From assembly GCA_035315345.1 (NCBI GenBank), contig DATFYA010000215.1, forward strand, positions 1-64,000: a DNA stretch of 64,000 bases, in the 5' to 3' direction. Each line of letters begins with the position of its first letter. The stretch's first letter is position 1. Origin of the DNA: Candidatus Methylomirabilota bacterium. Its GTDB lineage: Bacteria > Methylomirabilota > Methylomirabilia > Rokubacteriales > CSP1-6. A program made the position numbers and the translations under genes. Positions 24,771-32,534 of the stretch are shown here, piece after piece. Below the pieces are notes generated by a model. It saw only the letters and a program-made list of their open reading frames with translations. It was not told the origin of the DNA and ran no database searches.

Positions 24771-26033
24771 TCACCGCCACTCCTGACCGGGCTTCTCGGC
24801 GCCGGGCCTCGTCTCCTCGGGGTGGAGGCGCTCGTCCATGGGATGGATCCACCAGCGCGTGTCGTCCTTCCAGTCCGACCACAGGTGGCGCAGCTGGGGC
24901 ATGACCTTCTCGGCGAAGAGCTTGGTGGAGTGGCGCGTCTTCCAGTCCGGCATGTTGCCGGTGTGGAGCAGGCAGAAGAGATGGCCGATGCGCAGGCCGG
25001 TGATGCACTCCTCGAGCTGCTGGCGCACCGTCTCCGGGCTGCCCGCGATGATGAAGCGCTCGTCCACGAGCTGCTTCCAGGTGAGGCCCTGCATGATCCG
25101 CTGCGCCTCCATCCGCAGCTGGGAGAGCGCGCCGTACTTGATGGTGTTCACGGTGCGGTAGCCGGGCGGATCCGCGAAGGGCGGGAAAACGTGGAGGCAC
25201 CGGTTGAAGAAGTAGAGGCAGTGCTCCGCGTAGAGCTCCTCGGCCTCCGCGTCGGAGTCGGCCACGCAGATGATCTGGGCGAAGGCGGCGCGATAGGGCG
25301 AGTCGTCCTTGCCGCGCTTGGCCACGCGGTCCCAGTAGCCCTCGAGCAGGGACTTGCCGCGCAGGTAGCCGTAGAAGGACAGGTACGAGTAGTTGTAGTC
25401 GTGGTCGAGGCAGAAATCCCACGTCTCGATCGACCCACCGCCCGGGATGTAGATCGGCGGGTGCGGCTTCTGGATCGGCTTGGGCCAGCAGTTCACCCAG
25501 CGCAGCTGGTTGTACTTGCCGTCGAAGGCGAAGGGCTCGTCCTCGGCCCACGCCTTCATGATCATGTCGTGGGCCTCCTGGTACTTGTCGCGGGTCAGCG
25601 CGGGAATCTGGCCGTAGCAGAAGTTGGTGTCCATCGGGGTGCCGACCGGGAAGCCGGCCACCAGGCGCCCGCCCGAGATCACGTCGAGCATGGCGAACTC
25701 CTCGGCGACCCGGATGGGCGGGTTGTAGCCCGCGATGGAGTTGCCGATCACGCAGATCGCCGCGCGCGAGGTCCGGCGAGCCAGGCCGGCCGCGATCAGG
25801 TTGGGCGAGGGCATGAGCCCGTAACCGTTCTGGTGGTGCTCGTTGCAGCCGATGCCGTCGAAGCCCAGGCTCTCCGCGTACTCCAGCTGGTCCATGTACT
25901 GGTGGTAGACGTAGTGGCCCTTCCGGGGGTCGTAGAGCGTGTTCGGGATGTCGACCCACACCGAGCGGTGCTTCTCCCGGAAATCGTCGGGCAGGTACGG
26001 CCACGGCATCAGATTGAACCAGGTGAATTTCAT
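24771..26033 (-). CDS. LLM-class flavin-dependent oxidoreductase (luciferase-like)
   Basis: This protein of 420 residues is longer than F420-type relatives and resembles the alkanal-monooxygenase-like group. Visible segments are YAESLGFDGIGCNEHHQNGY near residue 55, the AEEFAMLDVISGGRLVAGFPVGT motif near 112-135, and KPHPPIYIPGGGSIETWD near 190. GGGAGGAG precedes the ATG at 26033. It is likely the first gene of an operon with the hydrolase and CoxL-like gene. FMN supplied by a separate reductase would be expected; none is in the window. Confidence 0.92.
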   Translation of the reverse strand: MKFTWFNLMPWPYLPDDFREKHRSVWVDIPNTLYDPRKGHYVYHQYMDQLEYAESLGFDGIGCNEHHQNGYGLMPSPNLIAAGLARRTSRAAICVIGNSIAGYNPPIRVAEEFAMLDVISGGRLVAGFPVGTPMDTNFCYGQIPALTRDKYQEAHDMIMKAWAEDEPFAFDGKYNQLRWVNCWPKPIQKPHPPIYIPGGGSIETWDFCLDHDYNYSYLSFYGYLRGKSLLEGYWDRVAKRGKDDSPYRAAFAQIICVADSDAEAEELYAEHCLYFFNRCLHVFPPFADPPGYRTVNTIKYGALSQLRMEAQRIMQGLTWKQLVDERFIIAGSPETVRQQLEECITGLRIGHLFCLLHTGNMPDWKTRHSTKLFAEKVMPQLRHLWSDWKDDTRWWIHPMDERLHPEETRPGAEKPGQEWR

Positions 26034-26070
26034 CGGCTCCTCCCACGGGTCCGGCTGATCGTGCCGGGAG

Positions 26071-26079
26071 AGTATATCA
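26071..26079 (-). promoter_or_regulatory. extended -10 promoter element for the LLM-hydrolase-CoxL operon
   Basis: On the minus strand this reads TGA-TATACT, a near-consensus extended -10 box, 37 bases upstream of the ATG at 26033. No good -35 box is seen at 17 bases. Confidence 0.55.
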
Positions 26080-26109
26080 ATGGAGCGGACCGCGGGCGCG
26101 GGCGGAGCG

Positions 26110-27369
26110 TCAGGCGGTGACCGGGCGGGACCGTCGCCACATCGCGGCGCGCCACCGCACCCCGATGAGCAGCGTGAACAGCAGGCCCACCGCCGCGGAC
26201 AGGGTGATCGTCGCCGGGTAGCCGATGCGCCCGATCAGCGCGCCCGAGACCATGAGCCCGATGGGCAGCCCGTAGACCGCGAGCGCGCGCACGCCCATCA
26301 CGCGGCCGCGGAAGCGCTGACCCGCCGCGGCGAGCAGCACGCCGGTCATCGAGATCATCGCCACGTTCTGGACGAACCCGGCCGCGAGCAGCGTGAGGAG
26401 GCCCGGGCCCATGCTCGCCAGGTGGCCGAAGCCCAGCAGCAGCGCGTACCAGACCGCGGTATAGACGAGCGTGGCGCGCTCGGGATGGCGCGACCCGCCC
26501 GTCACCACCACGCCGATCGAGGCGAGCAGGCCGCCGAAGGAGAAGGCGGCCACCAGCCAGCCGAGGCCGGTGGCGTCCACGTGGTAGATCCGCTGCGCGA
26601 CGTAGGGCAGCAGCCCGCCCGACACCGGGTACGCGGTCAGGTTGATGAGGAACGCGAGCCACATCGGCGCGAGCAGCCGCGGCGTCTCCCGCACGTGGGC
26701 GAGCCCGTCCTTCAGATCGCGCCACCGCGACGCTCCCTGCCGGTCACCCGCGAGGGGGAGAGGGTAGGGTGAGGGGGCGGCCGGATCCGGCACGGGCCGC
26801 GCCCGCGCGATCCTGAATGTCAGCGTCAAGCTCGCCGCGTAGAAGGCGGTGACGAACAGGTAGCTGTAGCCGATGCCCAGCGCGGTGGAGAGCCCGGCGC
26901 CCGCGAGCGCGCCGCCCACCCGCGCCGAGTCCATGGTGGCCCGCGACATGCCGAGCGCGCCGACCAGATGCGCGGGCGGGATCGTCTCCCCGATGAGGGC
27001 GTTGCGCATCACGAGGTCGTTGGGCCGGAAGATGCCGTTCAGCGTCGCGGCCACGAACACCCAGGCCGGCGACAGCGCGCCGGTCAGGGCCAGGAGCATC
27101 ACCAGCGCCGCGAGGGACAGGTACACCGCGCGCATGAAGCAGAGCATGAGGCGGCCGCCGACCCGGTCGCCCAGCACGCCGAACATCGGCGCGGCCAGCG
27201 TGCCGAGGAACTGGAGCGAGCCGAAGGCGGTGAGCAGCAGGACCGAGCCGGTCTGGACCATCACGTACCAGCCGAGGATGATGGTCTCCATCTCGAAAGC
27301 CCACGAGGTCAAGAGATCCGCGGGCCACTGATAGCGGAAGCTCTTGACGTGGAACGCGGCGAGGATCAC
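26110..27369 (-). CDS. MFS transporter, EntS/DUF894-like
   Basis: This 419-residue protein has about 12 membrane helices and looks like the drug/siderophore-exporter branch of MFS, with FGVLGDRVGGRLMLCFMRAVY near residue 65-85 and NALIGETIPPAHLVGALGM near 120. The central loop contains an in-frame repeat-derived stretch, PSPYPLPLAGDRQG (see 26743-26776), followed by WRDLKDGLAHVRETP, the usual TM6-TM7 loop ending. The GTG start overlaps the stop of the upstream LLM gene as GTGA. Its cargo is unknown. Confidence 0.88.
   Translation of the reverse strand: MILAAFHVKSFRYQWPADLLTSWAFEMETIILGWYVMVQTGSVLLLTAFGSLQFLGTLAAPMFGVLGDRVGGRLMLCFMRAVYLSLAALVMLLALTGALSPAWVFVAATLNGIFRPNDLVMRNALIGETIPPAHLVGALGMSRATMDSARVGGALAGAGLSTALGIGYSYLFVTAFYAASLTLTFRIARARPVPDPAAPSPYPLPLAGDRQGASRWRDLKDGLAHVRETPRLLAPMWLAFLINLTAYPVSGGLLPYVAQRIYHVDATGLGWLVAAFSFGGLLASIGVVVTGGSRHPERATLVYTAVWYALLLGFGHLASMGPGLLTLLAAGFVQNVAMISMTGVLLAAAGQRFRGRVMGVRALAVYGLPIGLMVSGALIGRIGYPATITLSAAVGLLFTLLIGVRWRAAMWRRSRPVTA
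26743..26776. repeat. CCCTCACCCTACCCTCTCC-type dispersed repeat inside an MFS gene
   Basis: On the minus strand this reads CCCTCACCCTACCCTCTCCC followed by CCTCGCGGGTGA. Similar sequences are, from memory, common intergenic repeats in many GC-rich bacteria. Here it lies in frame inside the cytoplasmic central loop of the MFS gene and encodes PSPYPLPLAGD. Confidence 0.7.
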
Positions 27370-28385
27370 CCGGCGACGCGGCCCGCGACGTCGCGGGCCC
27401 AGCGGCGCATGAACGCGCCCGGGTCCGGCACGAATCCGGTGATCATGAACTGCCGCGCGCCCGCGTCCATCGCGCGGCGGATCTGGGCCACGCAGTCATC
27501 CGGCGTGCCCGCGATGGCGAAGCGGTCCACCAGGAACTCGGTGAGCCCCCAGCGGTCGGGCAGGCTCGCGTTGCCCGCGCCGGGGATCTCGTGGTGGTGC
27601 GCGTTGTACTCGCGCTGCAGCGCGCGGATCTTCTCGTGCAGATCGACCGGCACGCCCTTGCCCTCCAGCGTGAAGCGGAACGCGTGATTGGCGCTGGCCG
27701 CCAGCGCCATCGTGATCGGCGCGATCGCCTCGTCGCGGCGGTCGGCGAGGCTGGTCTTGGCGAACCACCAGACGTCGACGTCGTCGAGGGTGCGGCCGGC
27801 CGCGCGGGCGCCGCGCTCGATGGCGGCCAGCGAGAGCCGGATCACCTCGGGGGTGAGCCCGAGGCCGACGATGACGCCGTCGGCGAGGCGGCCGGCCAGC
27901 TCGAGGGTGCGCGGCCCCTCCGCGGCGAGGTAGAGGGGCATGCGTCGGGTCGAGCGGTGGACGCGCCAGGTGCGGCCCTCGCGCTCGATCGGCTCGCCGC
28001 GGGTGAGCCGGCCGAGCGTGACGATGGCCTCCTCGAGCCCGGCCAGCGTGGCCGGCGGCGCGCCGATGGTGTAGATCGCGCTGTCTCCCGAGCCGAGGCC
28101 GAGCACCGCGCGTCCGCCCGACACCTCGTCCACGCTGGCGATCGCGCTCGCGGTGACGACCAGGTGCCGGGTGAGGGGGTTGGTGACGAGCGGGCCGACG
28201 CGCATCCGCTTCGTATGCAGCGCCGCGAGGGTGAGCGCGACGTACAGCTCGCGGAAGACCGACTGCGAGTCGGCCACCCCGAGCCAGTCGAAGCCCTCGG
28301 CTTCCGCCTCGCGGCAGAGATCGCCGAAGCCGCCGAGCGACTCGGGCAGGAACACGATGCCGAACCGCGGGCGAGCGGGCGCCAT
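27366..28385 (-). CDS. LLM-class (F420-dependent type) oxidoreductase
   Basis: This protein of 339 residues resembles the methylene-H4MPT-reductase-like F420 group: RFGIVFLPESLGGFGDLCREA at the start, ALHTKRMRVGPLVTNPLTRH near 60, SVDEVSGGRAVLGLGSGDSAIYTIG near 87-110, and PLYLAAEGPRTLELAGRLADG near 155. The bulge region GSGDSA fits F420-binding members but is not proof. The ATG at 28385 is preceded by no clear ribosome-binding site; a GTG at 28394 is an alternative. A TGC-TAGGGT element lies immediately upstream, so the transcript may be almost leaderless. It is coupled to the MFS gene. Confidence 0.9.
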   Translation of the reverse strand: MAPARPRFGIVFLPESLGGFGDLCREAEAEGFDWLGVADSQSVFRELYVALTLAALHTKRMRVGPLVTNPLTRHLVVTASAIASVDEVSGGRAVLGLGSGDSAIYTIGAPPATLAGLEEAIVTLGRLTRGEPIEREGRTWRVHRSTRRMPLYLAAEGPRTLELAGRLADGVIVGLGLTPEVIRLSLAAIERGARAAGRTLDDVDVWWFAKTSLADRRDEAIAPITMALAASANHAFRFTLEGKGVPVDLHEKIRALQREYNAHHHEIPGAGNASLPDRWGLTEFLVDRFAIAGTPDDCVAQIRRAMDAGARQFMITGFVPDPGAFMRRWARDVAGRVAG

Positions 28386-28394
28386 GACCGTCAC

Positions 28395-28403
28395 ACCCTA
28401 GCA
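28395..28403 (-). promoter_or_regulatory. extended -10 element directly before the LLM start
   Basis: On the minus strand TGC-TAGGGT ends 9 bases before the ATG at 28385. Transcription would begin within a few bases of the start codon. Confidence 0.4.
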
Positions 28404-28489
28404 CCGGCGGCCGCTTGACGTCTCCGGAATCGGGGCGCAGACTTCCCGGGAGCCGGACCATCCTCGCGCGACATCGAAGGAGACCAGCG

Positions 28490-29107
28490 ATGATCTACGA
28501 ATTTCGTACTTACGCGCTCAAGCCCCGCAGCCTCGCCGAGGTGGAGAAGCGATTCGGGGAGGCGTACGAGTACCGGAAGAAGTACTCGCCGCTCACCGCC
28601 TTCTGGCACACCGAGATCGGTCCGTTGAACGAGATCATCCACGTGTGGGGCTACCGCGACCTGGCCGAGCGCGCCCGCGTCCGGGCCGAGGCGGCCAAGG
28701 AGTCGAACTGGCCGCCCAAGATCCGCGACTTCGTCGTGGACCAGCAGGTGGAGGTGCTCACGCCGTTTGCCTTCGTGCCCGAGATCACCCCGGGCACCAT
28801 GGGTCCCATCTTCGAGATCCGCCGCTACAGCCTGACTCCCGGCTCGCTGCCCGGCGTGATGAAGCGCTGGGAGGGCGCGATCGGGGAGCGCGTCAAGCTC
28901 TCGCCCCTGGTGCTGGCCGGCGGGATGGAGTTCGGCGGCGCGAACCGCTTCGTCCACATCTGGGCCTACAAGAGCATGGACCAGCGGCTGCAGGTGCGGG
29001 AGCAGGCGCGCAAGGCCGGGGTCTGGCCCCCGCCGGGCGGCGGCGACGAGCTGCTGGCGCAGGAGACCAAGATCGTCATGCCCTCGGCCTTCTCGCCGCT
29101 GCAGTAG
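28490..29107 (+). CDS. NIPSNAP-family protein, two tandem domains
   Basis: This 205-residue protein consists of two dimeric alpha-beta-barrel repeats. Each starts with an Ile-x-Glu-x-Arg strand (MIYEFRTYALKPRSL at 1, FEIRRYSLTPGSL near 105) and contains an IIHVWGYRDL or VHIWAYKSM segment. NIPSNAP proteins are often found beside catabolic enzymes, and their reactions are rarely known. AAGGAGACC precedes the ATG. It opens a plus-strand cluster with VOC, DinB-like and aminotransferase genes. Confidence 0.9.
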   Translation: MIYEFRTYALKPRSLAEVEKRFGEAYEYRKKYSPLTAFWHTEIGPLNEIIHVWGYRDLAERARVRAEAAKESNWPPKIRDFVVDQQVEVLTPFAFVPEITPGTMGPIFEIRRYSLTPGSLPGVMKRWEGAIGERVKLSPLVLAGGMEFGGANRFVHIWAYKSMDQRLQVREQARKAGVWPPPGGGDELLAQETKIVMPSAFSPLQ

Positions 29108-29121
29108 CGGAGCGCGCGCCC

Positions 29122-29664
29122 ATGCCGCCGACCAAGCTGGCGCACGTGGTGTTCCAGACCAACCGCAAGCAGGCGATGCAGGACTGGTACTGCGCGGTGC
29201 TGGGCGGCCGCGTGGTCTACGAGAACGCGCAGCTCGGCTTCGTGACGTACGACGACGAGCACCATCGCGTCGCGTTCATCGACTTCGGGCCCCTCGCCCC
29301 GCGGTCGACCGGCGGTGAGCTGATGGTGCGCGACACCGATCAGCCGGGCCTCCACCACGTGGCCTTCACCTTCGGCTCGATGGGCGAGCTGCTGGACACC
29401 TACACGCGCCTGAAGACGGATGGCGTGCGCCCGTTCCTGGCCATCAACCACGGGCCGACCACCTCCATGTATTACGCCGACCCCGACGGCAACCGGGTCG
29501 AGCTGCAGATCGACAACTTCGCGACCGTCGAGGAGGGCGAGGCCTGGATGCACTCGCCCGCGTTCGATCGCAACCCGATCGGCGTGGAGTTCGATCCCGA
29601 CGAGCTGGTGCGGAAGTTCGAGGCCGGCGTGCCGGTGGCCGAGCTGGTCGTCCGTGACGGCTGA
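29122..29664 (+). CDS. VOC-family protein (extradiol dioxygenase/glyoxalase-like)
   Basis: This protein of 180 residues has the paired beta-alpha-beta-beta-beta VOC modules. Putative metal ligands lie in LAHVVFQT (His 8), LHHVAFTFG (near 75) and DPDGNRVELQID (Glu near 128), the H-H-E arrangement of type I extradiol dioxygenases. It is shorter than two-domain dioxygenases and could instead be a lyase or isomerase. It lies 14 bases after the NIPSNAP gene and overlaps the DinB-like gene by 11 bases. Confidence 0.88.
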   Translation: MPPTKLAHVVFQTNRKQAMQDWYCAVLGGRVVYENAQLGFVTYDDEHHRVAFIDFGPLAPRSTGGELMVRDTDQPGLHHVAFTFGSMGELLDTYTRLKTDGVRPFLAINHGPTTSMYYADPDGNRVELQIDNFATVEEGEAWMHSPAFDRNPIGVEFDPDELVRKFEAGVPVAELVVRDG

Positions 29665-30175
29665 GCCGCTGCCGCCGTCCGCGGTGGCCGCGCTGCTCGG
29701 CGCCGCCGCCACCATGATCCACGCCGAGATGGGAGCGCTCGCCCCGGACGCCCTCGAGTTCCATCCCGCCCCCGGGGAGTGGTGCGCGAAGGAGGTGCTC
29801 GGCCACCTCATCGAGTGCGAGCGGCGCGGCTTCTCCGGCCGCATCGCCGTCATCCTGGCCGGTGACACGCCCGCGCTCGAGGGGTGGGACCAGGAGGCGG
29901 TGGCGCGCGCCCGCCACGATTGCCGCCGCGACTGGTCGGCGCTCTACCGCGAGTTCCGCGACCTGCGCGACGCGAGCGTGACGCAGGTGGCGGGGCTCGC
30001 GCCTGCCGAGCTCGGGCGCGGCGGCGCGCACCCGAAGGTCGGGCTCCTCCGCGTGTCCGATCTGCTCCACGAGTGGGTGCACCACGATCGCAACCACATC
30101 CGCCAGATGCTGGCCAACGTGCAGGCCTACGCGTGGCCCCACATGGGCAACGCGCAGCGCTTCTCGCTCCCCTGA
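29654..30175 (+). CDS. DinB-like four-helix protein
   Basis: This 173-residue protein has the DinB/YfiT four-helix layout. Possible metal ligands are the His in EVLGHLIECERRG near residue 50 and the pair in LLHEWVHHDRNHIRQM near 145-158. DinB-like proteins include thiol-dependent transferases and many of unknown role. The GTG at 29654 lies inside the end of the VOC gene, implying coupling; the codons upstream in this frame belong to the shadow of that gene. It is followed by the aminotransferase after 29 bases. Confidence 0.82.
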   Translation: MTAEPLPPSAVAALLGAAATMIHAEMGALAPDALEFHPAPGEWCAKEVLGHLIECERRGFSGRIAVILAGDTPALEGWDQEAVARARHDCRRDWSALYREFRDLRDASVTQVAGLAPAELGRGGAHPKVGLLRVSDLLHEWVHHDRNHIRQMLANVQAYAWPHMGNAQRFSLP

Positions 30176-30204
30176 CCCCGCACCCCCGTCATCCGAGGAC
30201 GACC

Positions 30205-31503
30205 ATGCCCGACACCACGACGCCCCGATCGACCGAAGAGACCCGACTGCTCGAGCGCGCCCGTCAGCGCCTGCCCGGCGGCGTGCTGGGGACCTCCCGC
30301 TACGCCGACGACGTGGGCTTCGTGGTCAAGCGCGGCCAGGGCTCCAAGATCTACGACGTGAGCGGCCGCGAGTACATCGACTACGTGATGGCCTCGGGCC
30401 CGCTGGTGCTGGGGCACGCCCATCCCGCGGTGGTGGCGGCGGTGCGCGAGCAGCTGGCCGGCGGCACGACCTACTTCATGGTGACCGAGCCGATCATCGA
30501 GCTGGCCGAGGAGATCTGCCGCGCGGTGCCGTGCGCCGAGCAGGTGCGCTTCACCTCGACCGGCTCGGAGGCGACCTTCTTCGCCCTGCGGGTCGCGCGC
30601 ACCGCGCGGCAGCGCGACAAGATCCTCAAGTTCGAGGGCGGCTATCACGGCGCCCACGACTACTCGATGATGTCGTCGGCGCCCCGCTCGCCGAAGGCGT
30701 TTCCGGCACCGGTGCCGGACTCCTCGGGCATCCCGCACGCGCTCGAGGACGAGGTCCTGGTCGCGCCCTACAACGACCTGGCCACCGTGGAGGGCATCGT
30801 GGCCACGCACGCCGACGAGCTGGCCGCGGTCATCATCGAGCCCTTCCAGCGGCTCATCCCGCCCCAGCCCGGGTTCCTGGCCGGGCTGCGCGAGATCACG
30901 CGGCGCCACGGCGTGCTGCTGATCTTCGACGAGGTCGTCACCGGCTTCCGGCTGGCCTACGGCGGCGCGCAGGAGTACTACGGCGTGGTGCCGGACATCG
31001 CCTGCGTGGGCAAGATCGTGGGCGGCGGCTTCCCGCTCGCCGCGGTGTGCGCCGCCGCCGACCTGATGCAGCCCTTCGACCCGGGGCGCGACGGCCGGGG
31101 CGAGTTCATCTCGCAGTCCGGCACGCTCAACGGCAACCCGATCGCCGCGGTCGCGGGTCTGGCCACCCTGGCCGAGCTACGCAAGCCGGGCGCCTACGAG
31201 CGGCTGCTCGGCACCGGGCGGAAGCTGATGACCGGCCTCGCCGAGATCGCGGCGCGTTCCGGCTTCGCCGCGCAGGTGGTGGGCGAGCCGGTGGTCTTCG
31301 ATCTGCTGTTCACCGCCGAGCCGGTGACCGACTACCGCTCACTGCAGAAGGCGGACGGGGCGCGAGCCCGCGCCTTCACCACCGAGCTGATCAAGCGCGG
31401 CGTGGTCAAGAACACCCAGAAGATGTACATGTCGCTGGCCCACACCGACGCCGACGTCGCCACCACCCTCCAGGCCTGCGAAGACGCCCTGAAAGCGCTC
31501 TGA
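30205..31503 (+). CDS. class-III PLP aminotransferase (glutamate-1-semialdehyde aminomutase-like)
   Basis: This 432-residue enzyme has the class III fold type I pattern: RLPGGVLGTSRYADD near residue 22, FTSTGSEATFFALRVAR near 115, FEGGYHGAHDY near 142, IFDEVVTGFR near 243, and the PLP-binding Lys in CVGKIVGGGFPLAAV near 275. Relatives include glutamate-1-semialdehyde 2,1-aminomutase and beta-amino acid aminotransferases. No other heme-synthesis gene is near, so a catabolic aminotransferase or mutase is more likely. The stop TGA is followed at once by a 17-bp duplication and an inverted repeat. Confidence 0.93.
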   Translation: MPDTTTPRSTEETRLLERARQRLPGGVLGTSRYADDVGFVVKRGQGSKIYDVSGREYIDYVMASGPLVLGHAHPAVVAAVREQLAGGTTYFMVTEPIIELAEEICRAVPCAEQVRFTSTGSEATFFALRVARTARQRDKILKFEGGYHGAHDYSMMSSAPRSPKAFPAPVPDSSGIPHALEDEVLVAPYNDLATVEGIVATHADELAAVIIEPFQRLIPPQPGFLAGLREITRRHGVLLIFDEVVTGFRLAYGGAQEYYGVVPDIACVGKIVGGGFPLAAVCAAADLMQPFDPGRDGRGEFISQSGTLNGNPIAAVAGLATLAELRKPGAYERLLGTGRKLMTGLAEIAARSGFAAQVVGEPVVFDLLFTAEPVTDYRSLQKADGARARAFTTELIKRGVVKNTQKMYMSLAHTDADVATTLQACEDALKAL

Positions 31504-31529
31504 CGGGGTCAGCGCTCTGACGGGGTCAG
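31494..31529. repeat. 17-bp tandem duplication at the aminotransferase stop codon
   Basis: AGCGCTCTGACGGGGTCAG occurs at 31494-31512 and again at 31511-31529, a 17-base period. The second copy runs into the left arm of the inverted repeat at 31521-31610 and repeats the TGA. Confidence 0.9.
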
Positions 31530-31610
31530 GTCTTGCATTACGACATTTTCGCCGCGTCAGGCGACAACGCCGCGCGTTCCGAAAATGTCGTAATGCAAGA
31601 CCTGACCCCG
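31521..31610. repeat. REP-like dispersed inverted repeat, copy 2 (90 bp)
   Basis: Perfect 30-base arms (31521-31550 and 31581-31610) flank a 30-base spacer. The arms begin CGGGGTCAGGTCTTGCATTA, a variant of copy 1 that has GAAAT where this has GCATT. It sits between the aminotransferase and creatininase-like genes on the same strand. As a strong hairpin it may reduce read-through. Confidence 0.95.
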
Positions 31611-31623
31611 TGGTGACGACCCC

Positions 31624-32493
31624 ATGCTGAAGCTGGCGGAGTGCACGTGTCGGGAGGCGGCGCGGCTGGCGCGCGACGCGCGGGTGATCGTGCTGCTCCC
31701 GCTGGGCGCCGTCGAGCAGCACGGCCCCCACCTGCCGCTGCTGGTGGACTGGCTGGGCGCCGAGGAGCTGGCGCGCCACGTGGCGCCTCACCTGCGGCGC
31801 GCGGGCTATCGTCCGGTGCTGGCCCCGTCGCTGCCCTACGGGGCCAGCCCGCTGGCCGAGGCGTGGCCTGGCACCGTCTCGCTCTCCGTCGGCACGCTCC
31901 GCCGCGTGATCGTGGACGTCGTCGGCAGCCTGGCCCGTCACGGCTTCCGTCGCTTCGTCCTCGCGAACTACCAGGCCGATCCCGGTCACCTGCGGGCGAT
32001 GGCCGAGGCCAAGCGCGCGCTGACCCGGCCCGGCGCCCGGCGGCGGACGCGCGCCGGCGCGGGCCGCCTGCAGATCCTGTTCGCCGGCTTCAGCCCGGAA
32101 ACGTCGAGCCTGGCCGCGATGCTCAACCCGGCGGTGCTGCGCCTGTCGCGGAGCCCGAACCCGCAGGGCGAGTGGCACGCGGGCGAGCTCGAGACCGCGC
32201 TGGTGCTGGCCTGTCGTCCGCGCCTGGTGCGCCGAGCGCTGGCCCGCCGACTGCCGCCGGCCTGGGTGGACTTCCGCGGCGCGCTCGCGCGCGGCGCGCG
32301 GCGATTCGAGGAGATCGCGCCGGGCGGCGCCGGCTACTTCGGCTGGCCCGCGGCGGCGAAGGCGGCGACCGCGCGGCGCGTGCTGGCGCTGCGGGGCCGG
32401 CTGATGGCGCGCGAGATCCTTCGCGCGCTCGGACCCGCGCCGCGCGGGGGCCGACGGCCGAGTGGACGGGGCCGTTCGTCGCGACTAGACTAA
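31624..32493 (+). CDS. creatininase-family protein with altered metal motif
   Basis: This 289-residue protein has the family opening VIVLLPLGAVEQHGPHLPLLVDW at about residues 20-43, which carries the Glu, His and Asp ligands, and the late EWHAGELETALVLA near 182. The middle N-x-H-G-G-N (or NGHYEN) segment is replaced by NYQADPGH. The C-terminus is Arg-rich and low in complexity. Creatininase relatives include amidohydrolases of mycofactocin and riboflavin-like pathways. Because one ligand is missing, activity is uncertain. It lies directly after the inverted repeat. Confidence 0.82.
   Translation: MLKLAECTCREAARLARDARVIVLLPLGAVEQHGPHLPLLVDWLGAEELARHVAPHLRRAGYRPVLAPSLPYGASPLAEAWPGTVSLSVGTLRRVIVDVVGSLARHGFRRFVLANYQADPGHLRAMAEAKRALTRPGARRRTRAGAGRLQILFAGFSPETSSLAAMLNPAVLRLSRSPNPQGEWHAGELETALVLACRPRLVRRALARRLPPAWVDFRGALARGARRFEEIAPGGAGYFGWPAAAKAATARRVLALRGRLMAREILRALGPAPRGGRRPSGRGRSSRLD
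32486..32491 (+). promoter_or_regulatory. possible -10 box (TAGACT) for the Bax-inhibitor-1 gene
   Basis: TAGACT overlaps the stop of the creatininase-like gene and lies 43 bases before the ATG at 32535. No clear -35 box is present. Confidence 0.3.
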
Positions 32494-32534
32494 GGGACCG
32501 GATCCACCCACTCGCGCAGGCGGGAGGCACGACC

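Noticed and set aside
30205-31503. hemL, glutamate-1-semialdehyde aminomutase for heme synthesis
   Set aside because: The fold and motifs fit, but the neighbours are catabolic and no other heme gene is near; class III enzymes with this sequence type are diverse.
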